DNA of 32,865 nt, from assembly GCA_023896275.1 (NCBI GenBank), contig MLDA01000029.1:1-32865 (forward strand). Direction: 5' to 3'. The notes below the pieces were generated by a model, which was given only the letters and a program-made list of their open reading frames with translations, was not told where the DNA came from and searched no databases. The position numbers were made by a program, and so were the translations under genes. Shown here one piece after another: positions 15,667 through 23,138 of the stretch. The DNA is from Kocuria rosea subsp. polaris (GTDB taxonomy: Bacteria; Actinomycetota; Actinomycetes; Actinomycetales; Micrococcaceae). Within the stretch, counting starts at the first letter, position 1, and every line of letters starts with the position of its first letter.

Positions 15667-16707
15667 CTAGTTCACCATGCGCAAGTGGTGGGCACGGCTG
15701 CGGTACTCGCTAACGGCCGCTTCCTCCTTCTCCTCGCGGGCGGCACGGGTCGCGATGTCAGCGGCCGTGACCGCCTCGACCGGTTGCAGCCAGTGGTAGC
15801 CGACGCTGCGCACGGTACGGATCCAGCGCGGCGAGCGCACCTCCTCGCCGAGCTTGCGGCGCAGGTTCCCGACATGGACCTCGAGCGAACGCAGCGCGGA
15901 GCGGTCCGCGCCGGATCCCCCGACGACGCCGACGAGCTCGGATTTGGTCAGCAGGCGCCCGCTGCCGTCGGGTCGGCCGCGCATCATCGCGACGAGGATC
16001 CGAAACTCCGTGCGCGTCAGGCTCAGTTCTTCATCGTTCAGCCAGCAGATGTGCTGGGTGGTGTCCACGGCCAGGCCATCGGAGACGAGCACGTGTTGGG
16101 CCGGCGGTTCTGTGGGTACGGCTGTCGACGCCGTGGGGGAAACCGCTCCGGGCATCGACGCGGAGGAAATAACCCCGGCGGTCCGCCAACTGCTTGTCCG
16201 CGTCGAGGGTGCCACGCCCCGCACCGCGTCACGGCCGGCGGCGGGGGCCGCCCCACGCTGGTCGCCAGCGCGAACGGGGCGGACGCGCCGGAGAAGTGCA
16301 CGCAGCCGCATCTGGTGCTCGCGGGGGCTGTACCGACCGTCAACGATCTGGTCGGCCCCGGCTTCGAGCAACTCGATGCGCTGGTCCTCGGTGGCACCGC
16401 GTTCGACCACCACGATGTAGGCGCCGGTCAGCCCGCGCAGCCGCCGTACTACTTCGGACCCGGAGAGATCCCGGTAGGAATTGGCGATGATGATCATCGA
16501 CGGGCGGCCGCGCGAGGCGATCTCGACGACGTGTCGCCCTGCGCCAGCGGCCAGGGCGTGCAGCCCTTCGGACTCGGCGACGCCCTCGAACACCTCCTGC
16601 AGAATCTTGTCCGGCAACGCAACCAGTACGGTGGCTGCCGCTCGCTGCGACGGCACCCCGTGAGCGGGGGTCGTCCTGACGCTCTGATTCGGTTCCTTCT
16701 GCTTCAT
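15667..16707 (-). CDS. Atypical OmpR-type regulator with degenerate receiver domain
   Basis: The 346-residue protein has an N-terminal receiver-like fold (about 25-142) and a C-terminal winged helix (about 205-307: LTRTEFRILVAMM, RSLEVHVGNLRRKLG, WIRTVRSVGYHW), joined by a disordered Ala/Pro/Ser linker. The receiver has lost the phosphorylation machinery. The phospho-acceptor Asp position is Ala75 in PSMIIIANSY, the N-terminal acidic pair reads ALPD, and the Lys position in VDGRYSPRE is Gly124. It must therefore work without histidine-kinase phosphorylation, as a dimer or through another signal. No kinase gene is adjacent. It lies just upstream of leaderless tsaB on the same strand. Targets are unknown. 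The ATG at 16707 has only a close AAGGG, so the start is moderately certain. Confidence 0.85.
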   Translation of the reverse strand: MKQKEPNQSVRTTPAHGVPSQRAAATVLVALPDKILQEVFEGVAESEGLHALAAGAGRHVVEIASRGRPSMIIIANSYRDLSGSEVVRRLRGLTGAYIVVVERGATEDQRIELLEAGADQIVDGRYSPREHQMRLRALLRRVRPVRAGDQRGAAPAAGRDAVRGVAPSTRTSSWRTAGVISSASMPGAVSPTASTAVPTEPPAQHVLVSDGLAVDTTQHICWLNDEELSLTRTEFRILVAMMRGRPDGSGRLLTKSELVGVVGGSGADRSALRSLEVHVGNLRRKLGEEVRSPRWIRTVRSVGYHWLQPVEAVTAADIATRAAREEKEEAAVSEYRSRAHHLRMVN

Positions 16708-16923
16708 GCCCTTGTAGAGCGGGGCACACGCAAATCATGACGCGAAAATCTAAAGAAAATTCTGAGGCATCCTTTGCGTTGGCCCGCGGGGCGCTTCGAC
16801 GCCTCAGGACCGGCAGCGCCCGTTGACCCGCACGTGGGCGCAACGATGACGCGAAACCACACGAATTCAGCCCTGGCAAACCGGCTGAGGGGGCCTTGAG
16901 GTGTCCTTGCAGCGATCCAGCAC

Positions 16924-18009
16924 TTAAGCTGACACGGCCGGCGCGGATTCGCGCACGACCAAGTGCGTCGGCAGGATGATCGGGCTGGGGTTCTCGCCTT
17001 CGATCAAGCGCATCAGCATCAGCGCCATCTCCTGGCCCAGGGCCCGGATCGGCTGACTCACCGTGGTGAGGGACGGCTCCGTCTGCTGCGCTATGGCCAA
17101 GTCGTCGAAACCCGCGACCATCACGTCTTCGGGTACGGAACGTCCGTGTGCCTTCAACACTCGCATCGCGGCGGCGGCCATGTTGTCCGAACCGACAAAA
17201 ACAGCATCGAGGTCAGGGTGTTTTTCCAGCAATGTCGTCATCGCCTGGGCGCCACCCTGAGGAGTGAAATCAGCCTCTTCGATCCAATCAGACGGCAAAC
17301 CGGCCCCTGCCATGGCATCCGCGAAACCCTTGTACCTGGCGACTGAGGCCTCCAAATCCATCGGACCGATGATGGACGCGATACGTCGGCGACCGGTGCT
17401 CAGCAGGTGTTCGGTGGCCAGCCGCGCCCCGCCCCGGTTGTCGGCGTCGACGTACCACTGGGGCTCCCGCCCAAGAGTTCGACCGCAGAACACCAGAGGC
17501 AAGCCGGTCGATTCGACGACGTCGTTTAGGGGGTCGCCCTGGCGCATAGCCAAGACCATCACTCCATCCGCGCTGCGGGATCCCAACAGGCGCTTAAGGC
17601 GGTCTGCCCCGTCCTCGGGCGAGGCCAGCATGAGCGTCAGAACGAGATCGGACTTCTCCAAAGCAGTGGTGATGCCCACGACGATCTGTGCGAAGAACGG
17701 GTCGGCGAAGAATCCAGGCTCCTCGTTCGATACCACCAGGACCACCGACCCCACCCTGCTGGTGGCGAGTGCACGCGCCGTCGCATTGGGGACGTAGCCT
17801 AGCTCCTGCGCCGCGCGCAGGACGGCCTCGCGTTTCGCCGAGCTGACGTGGGGAGCGTTGTTCAAGGCCCGCGAAGCAGCAGAACGGGAGACACCGGCCC
17901 GGCGCGCCACTTCCTCAAGGGAAGGCTTGCTCTGCGGTTCACGCGGCGGACGGAGAGGTCCGGACGTGGAACCGGCTGGTTTACGACGGCCTGTGGGTGA
18001 AACCTGCAT
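16924..18009 (-). CDS. LacI-family regulator of the cellulose locus (CebR/CelR-like, copy A)
   Basis: The 361-residue protein has a basic N-terminal extension of about 28 residues, then the LacI headpiece PSLEEVARRAGVSRSAASRALN and hinge LGYVPNATARALATSRVGS, then a full periplasmic-binding-like sensor domain ending in LVVRESAPAVSA. It should be a sugar-responsive DNA-binding protein, and its place beside the GH9 gene suggests control of the cellulose genes through the GGAAGCGCTCC-type operators. A TATGCT box ends 6 nt before the ATG with no ribosome site, so it is probably leaderless and constitutive. A strong terminator shields it from GH9 transcription. No operator copy is seen at its own promoter. 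Its recognition helix is nearly the same as that of copy B at the far end of the locus. Confidence 0.9.
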   Translation of the reverse strand: MQVSPTGRRKPAGSTSGPLRPPREPQSKPSLEEVARRAGVSRSAASRALNNAPHVSSAKREAVLRAAQELGYVPNATARALATSRVGSVVLVVSNEEPGFFADPFFAQIVVGITTALEKSDLVLTLMLASPEDGADRLKRLLGSRSADGVMVLAMRQGDPLNDVVESTGLPLVFCGRTLGREPQWYVDADNRGGARLATEHLLSTGRRRIASIIGPMDLEASVARYKGFADAMAGAGLPSDWIEEADFTPQGGAQAMTTLLEKHPDLDAVFVGSDNMAAAAMRVLKAHGRSVPEDVMVAGFDDLAIAQQTEPSLTTVSQPIRALGQEMALMLMRLIEGENPSPIILPTHLVVRESAPAVSA

Positions 18010-18015
18010 GGCTGA

Positions 18016-18021
18016 AGCATA
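18016..18021 (-). promoter_or_regulatory. -10 element of leaderless promoter for LacI-type copy A
   Basis: TATGCT on the minus strand ends 6 nt before the ATG at 18009, after the GH9 terminator. It gives the regulator its own transcription unit. Confidence 0.6.
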
Positions 18022-18053
18022 CTGCCATGACTAAGTCCCGCCGCTACCTGCCG

Positions 18054-18098
18054 AAAAAGCTTCGCCCCTGCGCCTTCACGGTCGCAGGGGCGAAGCTT
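18054..18098 (-). terminator. Strong intrinsic terminator of the GH9 cellulase gene
   Basis: A perfect 16-bp stem (AAGCTTCGCCCCTGCG and complement, 18057-18072 / 18083-18098) with a 10-nt loop is followed on the minus strand by a run of five T. It lies 27 nt after the GH9 stop codon and is the best-formed intrinsic terminator in the window. Confidence 0.95.
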
Positions 18099-18124
18099 CT
18101 GAAGCGGGCAGAATCAGGGACGAA

Positions 18125-21100
18125 TCATTCCTGAGCAACCCGTCGGGACCGGAGAATCAGCAAGAGTACGCCGGCGCAAAGGGCCAGCGAAGCCAGGATG
18201 ATAAGAACGATCCAATGCTCACCCAATCCTGTCTCGGCGAGCTCGGAATCACCCGCTTCCCCCTCCTCGGGCGCCTGCGTGGATCCCTCACCCGGCCCCT
18301 CTTCGGCTTCGGGTCCTGATCCGGGTCCGGGTCCGGGTCCGGGTTCAGGCTGGTCGGACGCGGACGGCGTTGGTACCGGTACGACGACGTCCGGAGCGCT
18401 ACGTACTGTGAGAACCGCGGCGTCCGTATAGAACCCACCGAACTGGTTGGAGAAGTAGGCCCGATACGATCGGCCGTCATCGGCAAGAGTGGCCGTCAAC
18501 TTCAGGGTCGGACTGGCCGCATCTGGGACGTCCTGCCACCGTCCATCAACCTGCTGCTGCCAGGTGACGGAGGGGGCGGGGGCTCCGGTCGCGGAGGCTT
18601 CAAACTGGACGGCTTCCCCCTCGACGACAGAGGCATCAGAGGGATGACCGTCCACCCGCACGATGTCTCCCGCGGACGATTCGTCGCCGGCCGCCTGGTC
18701 CGCCACGAAGGACGCTACCCAGGTCAACGCGGAATTCCAGTTGACAGTTATTTCATTGGTTGACCATGACTGGATGTCATCGACGTAGCAGAACTGCGGT
18801 GCGCACGGGCGCTCGTCGTCGTAGAGGGACTTGATGACGGGGTCCCACGTCTCCGTCATGGAGTTGGGTCCGCCGGAAACCGATCCGTTGGGCGGGTTGG
18901 GCAAGCTCGGCTCGAGCGAGTTCGCGAACCAACGGCTGTGCTGGTTCTTCGAATAGTGGTGACCGTACCCTGTGATGTAGGAGTTGTTCAGTGCGTTGCG
19001 GCCGAGCAGATAGTCCATCGACTCCAGCACCCCATCGGCGAACCTCTGGTCACCGGTCAGGTCGAACGCCGTCCCCATCACCACCTGGTTGTTGAGGATC
19101 GCGCTATTCGATCCCCAGTCGTACTGGCCATCAGCACCGGGGTAGGCGGTGCCGAACGGCTGCTCGATCTGCCAGGCGAGATATCGTTCTGCTGCGTCAA
19201 TCACCGACTGGCGAATCTCCGATCGCCCCGGGATGTCCGACTCGACAATCGCCAGGTTGATTCGCCCCAGTGCTGCCGTTTCAAACCAGTTGAAGCCGCC
19301 GGCGGTCCAGATATCTGCTGTGTTGTACTCGCTGGAGACAACGTAGTCCCGGAACTCAGGGTCACCCGTGGTCAGGAACATCTCTGCGGCCGCCCAGTAG
19401 AACTCATCCTGGGTGTTGTCGTCGTCGTACGGGCCGCTGCCGGCGCTGGGGTTGTCGTTCGGCGCCGGCGCGTACAGCTCCGGTGTTTCATGAGCCGCCT
19501 CCCAGGCGACGTTGCCCGCGGCCAGCAGTTCTGCTGCAAACGTCGGGTCGTAGCTTTCCCACAGACGCGCCCCTTGAGCAGCAACGGCCGCAAAGTTCAG
19601 CGTTGCGGCCGTCGAGGGCCGGTGCAGATACCGCTCTTGGGGATCATCAGCAGGCATCAGCGGCAGTCCCGTCCAGTTGGCATCCGCCACCTTGTGGTGC
19701 ACCATGCCGGGATACATGTCCGCTGTGGCAGGGACCTGCATCTTCATCATCCACTCCAGCTGCCATCGCGCCTCATCCAGCACGTCCGGAACGCCGTTGC
19801 TGCTCTCGTCGCGGGGAATGTTGAGGGTTCCGTCGCCCAGGTCGGCGTCTGCACCAGTGGGCGTGTAGAGCGTCCGCTCATAGGTGCTCAGAAGCTGAGC
19901 AACGGAGATTCCTCCGTTGACAACGTACTTTCCGTGATCACCGGCGTCGTACCAACCCCCGACCACGTCAGCGGTGTAGTTGCACTCCCAGTCCCCGTAC
20001 ATCCAGTACTCACCCTCCGTGGCGGGCGTGAGGCACGGAACATCCCGGTCCCCCTGGTTGACGGAACCATCCCCGGGAGCGCCCACATGGCCGGCTTCCC
20101 GCGTGTACTGTTCGGCATCCGGCTGCCCCACCATGACCGAACCATCAATCGCGATTCCGCTGCGTGCCGGATAGAAGTAGTTGATCGCGTCGTACCGAAG
20201 CTGGTCGTAAAGCCCCGGGGCGATCGCAAACTCGTAGCTCTGATCACCATCGGCCAGCAACGTGTACTTGCCAGGCTTCTTGAACGTTCCGAAGTCGACT
20301 TCGTGGACATTCAGTCCCGCCGTCTCGTCGATGCCTGCCGGACTGGTCTTTCCCGATGTCACCGTTGCGCCTTCTGCGTTCACCAGTTTCCAGGCGACGG
20401 GCGAAGTGGCATCGGTGACGAGCGTCGCTTGTTTGGGCCCGTCAGGAAGGTACCCGACCTGGTTCACCCGCACGCGCGGGCCGGTTTCCGGCGTGTAGAC
20501 GCCGGGAACCACTCCGCTGATGAACGAGACGTTGTCCAGGCAGAACGTCCAGGACTCACTCGCCCCTCCCACCTGGAATGACAGCTCACCGCTGCCGAGA
20601 TCTTCGCCTGCGGACGTCGCAAAGCCTGTTTCGGGCGTGAACGTGTAGCTGTAGCTCTCCATCTCGTCTGTGAGCGTCGGACTCTGCTCGAACAGCACGG
20701 TGTGCGGCGGAGCGTCGTCTCCGACCACCACCCGGACCGGCCGGCCGTTGGACGAACTCGCATCGAACGAGAGCCCGTATGTCACCCCGGGCTCGAGGAC
20801 GATTCCGTTGAACCCGACGATCTGGTCCCACCTATTGGTGGTTCCCCCTTCCAGCCGCGCACACATCACCCCGTCTTCGACACCGGCCGAGACACCTGCA
20901 CCCGAGGCGTAGAACGGCGAGAGCTCCCCGTCCTCGAAGTCGCCACCGATGACCTGCTCTGGGGATGCCGTCTGCAGGGAGAAGTTGTCGAAACACAGGG
21001 TGTAGGGCTCTTCTTGGCCGCCCAGCTGGAAGCTGATGGGGCCTGTGGCCTCAGTCCACGAGTCCTCCAGAGGCGAATCCGGGTTCTCTGCCGCAGTCAT

Positions 21101-21556
21101 CCATTCCGCTGGCGCGAAGGTGAATTCAACGTGCTGCGGCGCGGCAGTCCCGTCCAACGTCACGGACTCGGCGAACACCGCCGGATAGCCGGCTCCTCCC
21201 TGTATCGGGACGGTCACAGGTGCCGAAGCGTGGGCGTCGAACGAAACGACGTACGTCGACTCCTTGTCGAACGTGACGTCGTCCAGTTGAGCTGCGATGT
21301 CCCAGGCGTTCGCTCCACCGTTCACCGCAGCACAGAACTCGGACGTGTCTGTGGAAGCTGAGACAGTGCCCGCGTTCGCGTAGGCATGCCAGCCAGCGGC
21401 GTCACCGTCGCTGAAATCGTGGACACCCCCGAGGGGATCGTGGGGTTGGGCGTGAGCTGACGGTACCGCCGCCATCGGGCTCAGTAGCAGGGCCGACGCT
21501 GTGAGAGCTCCTAGTCGAGCAGCACGCACACGGGCTGTGCGGTCATGGGAAGGCAA
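18125..21556 (-). CDS. Cell-wall-anchored GH9 cellulase with two CBM4-like modules
   Basis: The 1143-residue precursor is modular. It has a signal peptide (1-36, ending SAHA), two tandem CBM4-like modules (about 45-195 and 203-346, each with a Cys pair), a CelD-type Ig domain (about 358-446) and a GH9 catalytic domain (about 450-955). The catalytic domain carries the base motif DAGDHG (Asp537, Asp540) and the acid Glu935 in NEITVNWNSALTW. After it come an Ig-like domain (about 965-1052), a Gly/Pro/Glu linker, LAETG (1106-1110), a membrane helix and a basic tail. It should cleave beta-1,4-glucan while bound to cellulose and covalently attached to the wall by a class E-type sortase. The start is TTG at 21556 with GGAG 5 nt upstream; the ATG nearby is out of frame. 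It diverges from the GH6 gene across a shared operator region. Confidence 0.95.
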   Translation of the reverse strand: MPSHDRTARVRAARLGALTASALLLSPMAAVPSAHAQPHDPLGGVHDFSDGDAAGWHAYANAGTVSASTDTSEFCAAVNGGANAWDIAAQLDDVTFDKESTYVVSFDAHASAPVTVPIQGGAGYPAVFAESVTLDGTAAPQHVEFTFAPAEWMTAAENPDSPLEDSWTEATGPISFQLGGQEEPYTLCFDNFSLQTASPEQVIGGDFEDGELSPFYASGAGVSAGVEDGVMCARLEGGTTNRWDQIVGFNGIVLEPGVTYGLSFDASSSNGRPVRVVVGDDAPPHTVLFEQSPTLTDEMESYSYTFTPETGFATSAGEDLGSGELSFQVGGASESWTFCLDNVSFISGVVPGVYTPETGPRVRVNQVGYLPDGPKQATLVTDATSPVAWKLVNAEGATVTSGKTSPAGIDETAGLNVHEVDFGTFKKPGKYTLLADGDQSYEFAIAPGLYDQLRYDAINYFYPARSGIAIDGSVMVGQPDAEQYTREAGHVGAPGDGSVNQGDRDVPCLTPATEGEYWMYGDWECNYTADVVGGWYDAGDHGKYVVNGGISVAQLLSTYERTLYTPTGADADLGDGTLNIPRDESSNGVPDVLDEARWQLEWMMKMQVPATADMYPGMVHHKVADANWTGLPLMPADDPQERYLHRPSTAATLNFAAVAAQGARLWESYDPTFAAELLAAGNVAWEAAHETPELYAPAPNDNPSAGSGPYDDDNTQDEFYWAAAEMFLTTGDPEFRDYVVSSEYNTADIWTAGGFNWFETAALGRINLAIVESDIPGRSEIRQSVIDAAERYLAWQIEQPFGTAYPGADGQYDWGSNSAILNNQVVMGTAFDLTGDQRFADGVLESMDYLLGRNALNNSYITGYGHHYSKNQHSRWFANSLEPSLPNPPNGSVSGGPNSMTETWDPVIKSLYDDERPCAPQFCYVDDIQSWSTNEITVNWNSALTWVASFVADQAAGDESSAGDIVRVDGHPSDASVVEGEAVQFEASATGAPAPSVTWQQQVDGRWQDVPDAASPTLKLTATLADDGRSYRAYFSNQFGGFYTDAAVLTVRSAPDVVVPVPTPSASDQPEPGPGPGPGSGPEAEEGPGEGSTQAPEEGEAGDSELAETGLGEHWIVLIILASLALCAGVLLLILRSRRVAQE

Positions 21557-21573
21557 TTGGTCTCCAAGCTATT

Positions 21574-21587
21574 TAGGAGCGCTTCCA
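21574..21587 (-). promoter_or_regulatory. CebR-like operator 1 (GH9 leader)
   Basis: TAGGAGCGCTTCCA matches the palindromic CebR/CelR consensus TGGGAGCGCTCCCA at 12 of 14 positions. It lies between the GH9 promoter and its ribosome site, about 18 bp before the start codon, where bound repressor would block elongation. Confidence 0.8.
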
Positions 21588-21628
21588 CAGCGGGAATGTG
21601 GTGCGCATCACTGTTAATGGATGGCATG

Positions 21629-21657
21629 AAGCTACCATCGCACTCGCTCGCAAACAA
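21629..21657 (-). promoter_or_regulatory. GH9 promoter
   Basis: On the minus strand TTGTTT (21652-21657) and TAGCTT (21629-21634) are spaced by 17 nt. Operators 2 and 1 flank the promoter just upstream and downstream, which supports the assignment. Confidence 0.5.
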
Positions 21658-21659
21658 GC

Positions 21660-21673
21660 CGGGAGCGCTTCCA
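21660..21673. promoter_or_regulatory. CebR-like operator 2 (GH9-GH6 intergenic)
   Basis: CGGGAGCGCTTCCA matches TGGGAGCGCTCCCA at 12 of 14 positions. It sits 3 bp from the GH9 -35 box and upstream of the divergent GH6 promoter, so one bound dimer could affect both genes. Confidence 0.8.
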
Positions 21674-21725
21674 GTCTTTATGGCGATGAGAGTGCTGCGA
21701 GTCGGATGAGGGCGTGGGAAAGCCC

Positions 21726-21754
21726 TTGACTCTTGCGAAAATCGAGGCAAAACT
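21726..21754 (+). promoter_or_regulatory. Candidate GH6 promoter
   Basis: TTGACT (21726-21731) is followed 17 nt later by AAAACT (21749-21754). The -35 is good and the -10 poor. Operator 3 lies just downstream of the predicted start point, mirroring the layout at the GH9 and transporter promoters. Confidence 0.35.
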
Positions 21755-21779
21755 GGCCGACATCACTCTGGAAGTAGCC

Positions 21780-21793
21780 CGGTACCGCTCCCA
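21780..21793. promoter_or_regulatory. CebR-like operator 3 (GH6 leader)
   Basis: CGGTACCGCTCCCA matches the consensus TGGGAGCGCTCCCA at 11 of 14 positions and keeps the CGCTCCCA half. It is the most degenerate of the six along with operators 4 and 5. Confidence 0.55.
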
Positions 21794-21885
21794 AAAATGG
21801 GACGTTTGAGTGCCATCGGAGTGACCCCTCAGGGGAAACCGGCAGGCTATGGCAGCCCCGGAATTCTAGAGAATGGAACAACGAA

Positions 21886-22866
21886 ATGCGCTTGTCTTCG
21901 CGACCATGGATCCAGATCGCAGCAACAACGCTGGCCCTCACGCTGGCCGCCGTCGGCGTCTCGCCTGCAGCGTCTGCCGCGAATCCGCCCGATCTCACCT
22001 CCGGGTTCTACGTTGATCCGGATTCAGCTCCGGCACAGTGGGCTGACGCCAACCCCCAGGACGGCAGATCAGCCGCCATCCGAGAGTCGATTGCCCAACA
22101 GCCCATGGCCCGATGGTTCGGTGGCTGGAGTGGAGTCATCGGCACGGCCACCGGATCCTTCGCCGGAGCGGCCGATCACCACGACAAGCTACCGATCATG
22201 GTGGCCTACAACATCGCTGGTCGCGACGCCTGCGGGGGCCATTCGGGAGGTGGCGCCGGATCGGCGAGTGCCTACAACTCATGGATTGCCGGCTTTGCGG
22301 GAGGGATCGCAGCAAGGCCCGCGCTCGTCATCCTCGAACCAGACGCCCTGGGAGACTATGACTGCCTGAGTCCAGCGCAGGTCAACGAGCGGGAGGCCAT
22401 GCTGAGGAATGCAGTGGCCCAGTTCAATGCCCAAGCGCCCAACACGTGGACGTATCTGGACGCGGGGAACCCCGGATGGATCAACGCCTCAACCATGGCT
22501 CAACGCCTCCACTCAGCAGGACTGCAGGACGCCCACGGCTTCTCGCTGAACATCTCCAACTTCATCGGCACAGCGAGCAACACTGCCTACGGGAACGCGA
22601 TCAACGCTGAGCTCAGCAGTCGGTTCGGCTACTCGAAACCCTTCGTGATCGATACAAGCCGAAACGGCGTCGGCGCCACCAATACGCCGTGGTGCAACCC
22701 CGCGGGCCAGAAACTCGGCGCGACCAGCCGGTACGGCGGCGGCGCCGAAATGCTCCTCTGGATCAAGACCCCGGGACAGTCCGACGGCGACTGCGGCGTG
22801 GGAATCGGCTCGACTGCGGGTCAGTTTCTTCCCGAAGCCGCCTACAAGATGATCTTCGGACACTAG
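21886..22866 (+). CDS. Secreted GH6 cellulase (endoglucanase/cellobiohydrolase)
   Basis: The 326-residue precursor has a signal peptide ending at ASA (about residue 31) and a single GH6 catalytic domain. Family hallmarks are YNIAGRDACGGHSGGG (Asp114), the catalytic acid Asp153 in ILEPDALG, VIDTSRNG, TPWCNPAGQKLG and LLWIKTPGQSDGDC. Two disulfides, Cys116-Cys160 and Cys270-Cys303, are expected. It inverts beta-1,4-glucan bonds to release cellobiose outside the cell. There is no cellulose-binding module and no wall anchor, so it should diffuse, in contrast to the anchored GH9 divergent from it. The short length suggests an endoglucanase, but loops enclosing the tunnel cannot be judged here. Translation starts at ATG 21886 with only a weak GGA upstream. 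A 12-bp hairpin terminator follows. Confidence 0.95.
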   Translation: MRLSSRPWIQIAATTLALTLAAVGVSPAASAANPPDLTSGFYVDPDSAPAQWADANPQDGRSAAIRESIAQQPMARWFGGWSGVIGTATGSFAGAADHHDKLPIMVAYNIAGRDACGGHSGGGAGSASAYNSWIAGFAGGIAARPALVILEPDALGDYDCLSPAQVNEREAMLRNAVAQFNAQAPNTWTYLDAGNPGWINASTMAQRLHSAGLQDAHGFSLNISNFIGTASNTAYGNAINAELSSRFGYSKPFVIDTSRNGVGATNTPWCNPAGQKLGATSRYGGGAEMLLWIKTPGQSDGDCGVGIGSTAGQFLPEAAYKMIFGH

Positions 22867-22874
22867 GACGCACC

Positions 22875-22910
22875 GCCCGGCAGGCCAGCGACGCAGCCGG
22901 CCTGCCGGGC
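22875..22910 (+). terminator. Hairpin terminator after the GH6 gene
   Basis: A perfect 12-bp stem (GCCCGGCAGGCC and complement) with a 12-nt loop starts 8 nt after the GH6 stop. There is no U-tract. It separates GH6 from the transporter promoter that follows. Confidence 0.75.
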
Positions 22911-22930
22911 ACACGTGCGCGAGATTGTAC

Positions 22931-22944
22931 CGGGATCGCTTCCA
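22931..22944. promoter_or_regulatory. CebR-like operator 4 (upstream of transporter promoter)
   Basis: CGGGATCGCTTCCA matches TGGGAGCGCTCCCA at 11 of 14 positions. It lies 21 bp upstream of the -35 box of the transporter operon. Confidence 0.6.
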
Positions 22945-22965
22945 GTCTGTTGACCAAATTTTCTC

Positions 22966-22995
22966 TTGACAGCGCTTCCATGGTCATAGCATTAT
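22966..22995 (+). promoter_or_regulatory. Promoter of the cellobiose transporter operon
   Basis: A consensus -35 TTGACA (22966-22971) is separated by 18 nt from CATTAT (22990-22995). Transcription should begin near 23002, giving a leader of about 137 nt. The -35 overlaps operator 5 and the start point is close to operator 6, so repression is expected without inducer. Confidence 0.75.
22967..22980. promoter_or_regulatory. CebR-like operator 5 (overlapping -35)
   Basis: TGACAGCGCTTCCA shares the central AGCGCT and outer bases with TGGGAGCGCTCCCA (11 of 14). It overlaps the TTGACA box, the usual place for direct occlusion of polymerase. Confidence 0.65.
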
Positions 22996-23008
22996 TGGGC
23001 CAGCTTCA

Positions 23009-23022
23009 TGGAAGCGCTCCCG
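23009..23022. promoter_or_regulatory. CebR-like operator 6 (near transcription start)
   Basis: TGGAAGCGCTCCCG matches the consensus TGGGAGCGCTCCCA at 12 of 14 positions. It lies just downstream of the predicted start point. It is 42 bp, about four helical turns, from operator 5, compatible with cooperative binding on one face. Confidence 0.8.
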
Positions 23023-23044
23023 CTTTCAGAATTAAGCCGGTCCA

Positions 23045-23079
23045 TTGCACCCAGTGTTCATTGAGGCAGTGCAAGCCTC
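23045..23079 (+). other. Alternative hairpins in the transporter leader RNA
   Basis: In the 137-nt leader TTGCAC (23045-23050) can pair with GTGCAA (23069-23074), or GAGGC (23063-23067) can pair with GCCTC (23075-23079). The second loop contains the first stem's right arm, so the two are mutually exclusive. The stems are short and no known riboswitch is recognised. Confidence 0.3.
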
Positions 23080-23138
23080 GGGTGGGACCCAATCCCTCGG
23101 TGCCGATCGCTCGTCGGTTACCAGACAAAGGAGTCACA

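Noticed and set aside
18305-18350. GC-rich repeat in the GH9 gene as a DNA repeat element
   Set aside because: It encodes the Gly-Pro linker of the protein and is explained by low-complexity coding sequence.
21511-21750. ATG-started frame overlapping the GH9 start region
   Set aside because: The ATG at 21546 is out of frame with the GH9 signal peptide and the product is short and unconvincing; the TTG at 21556 with GGAG is preferred.
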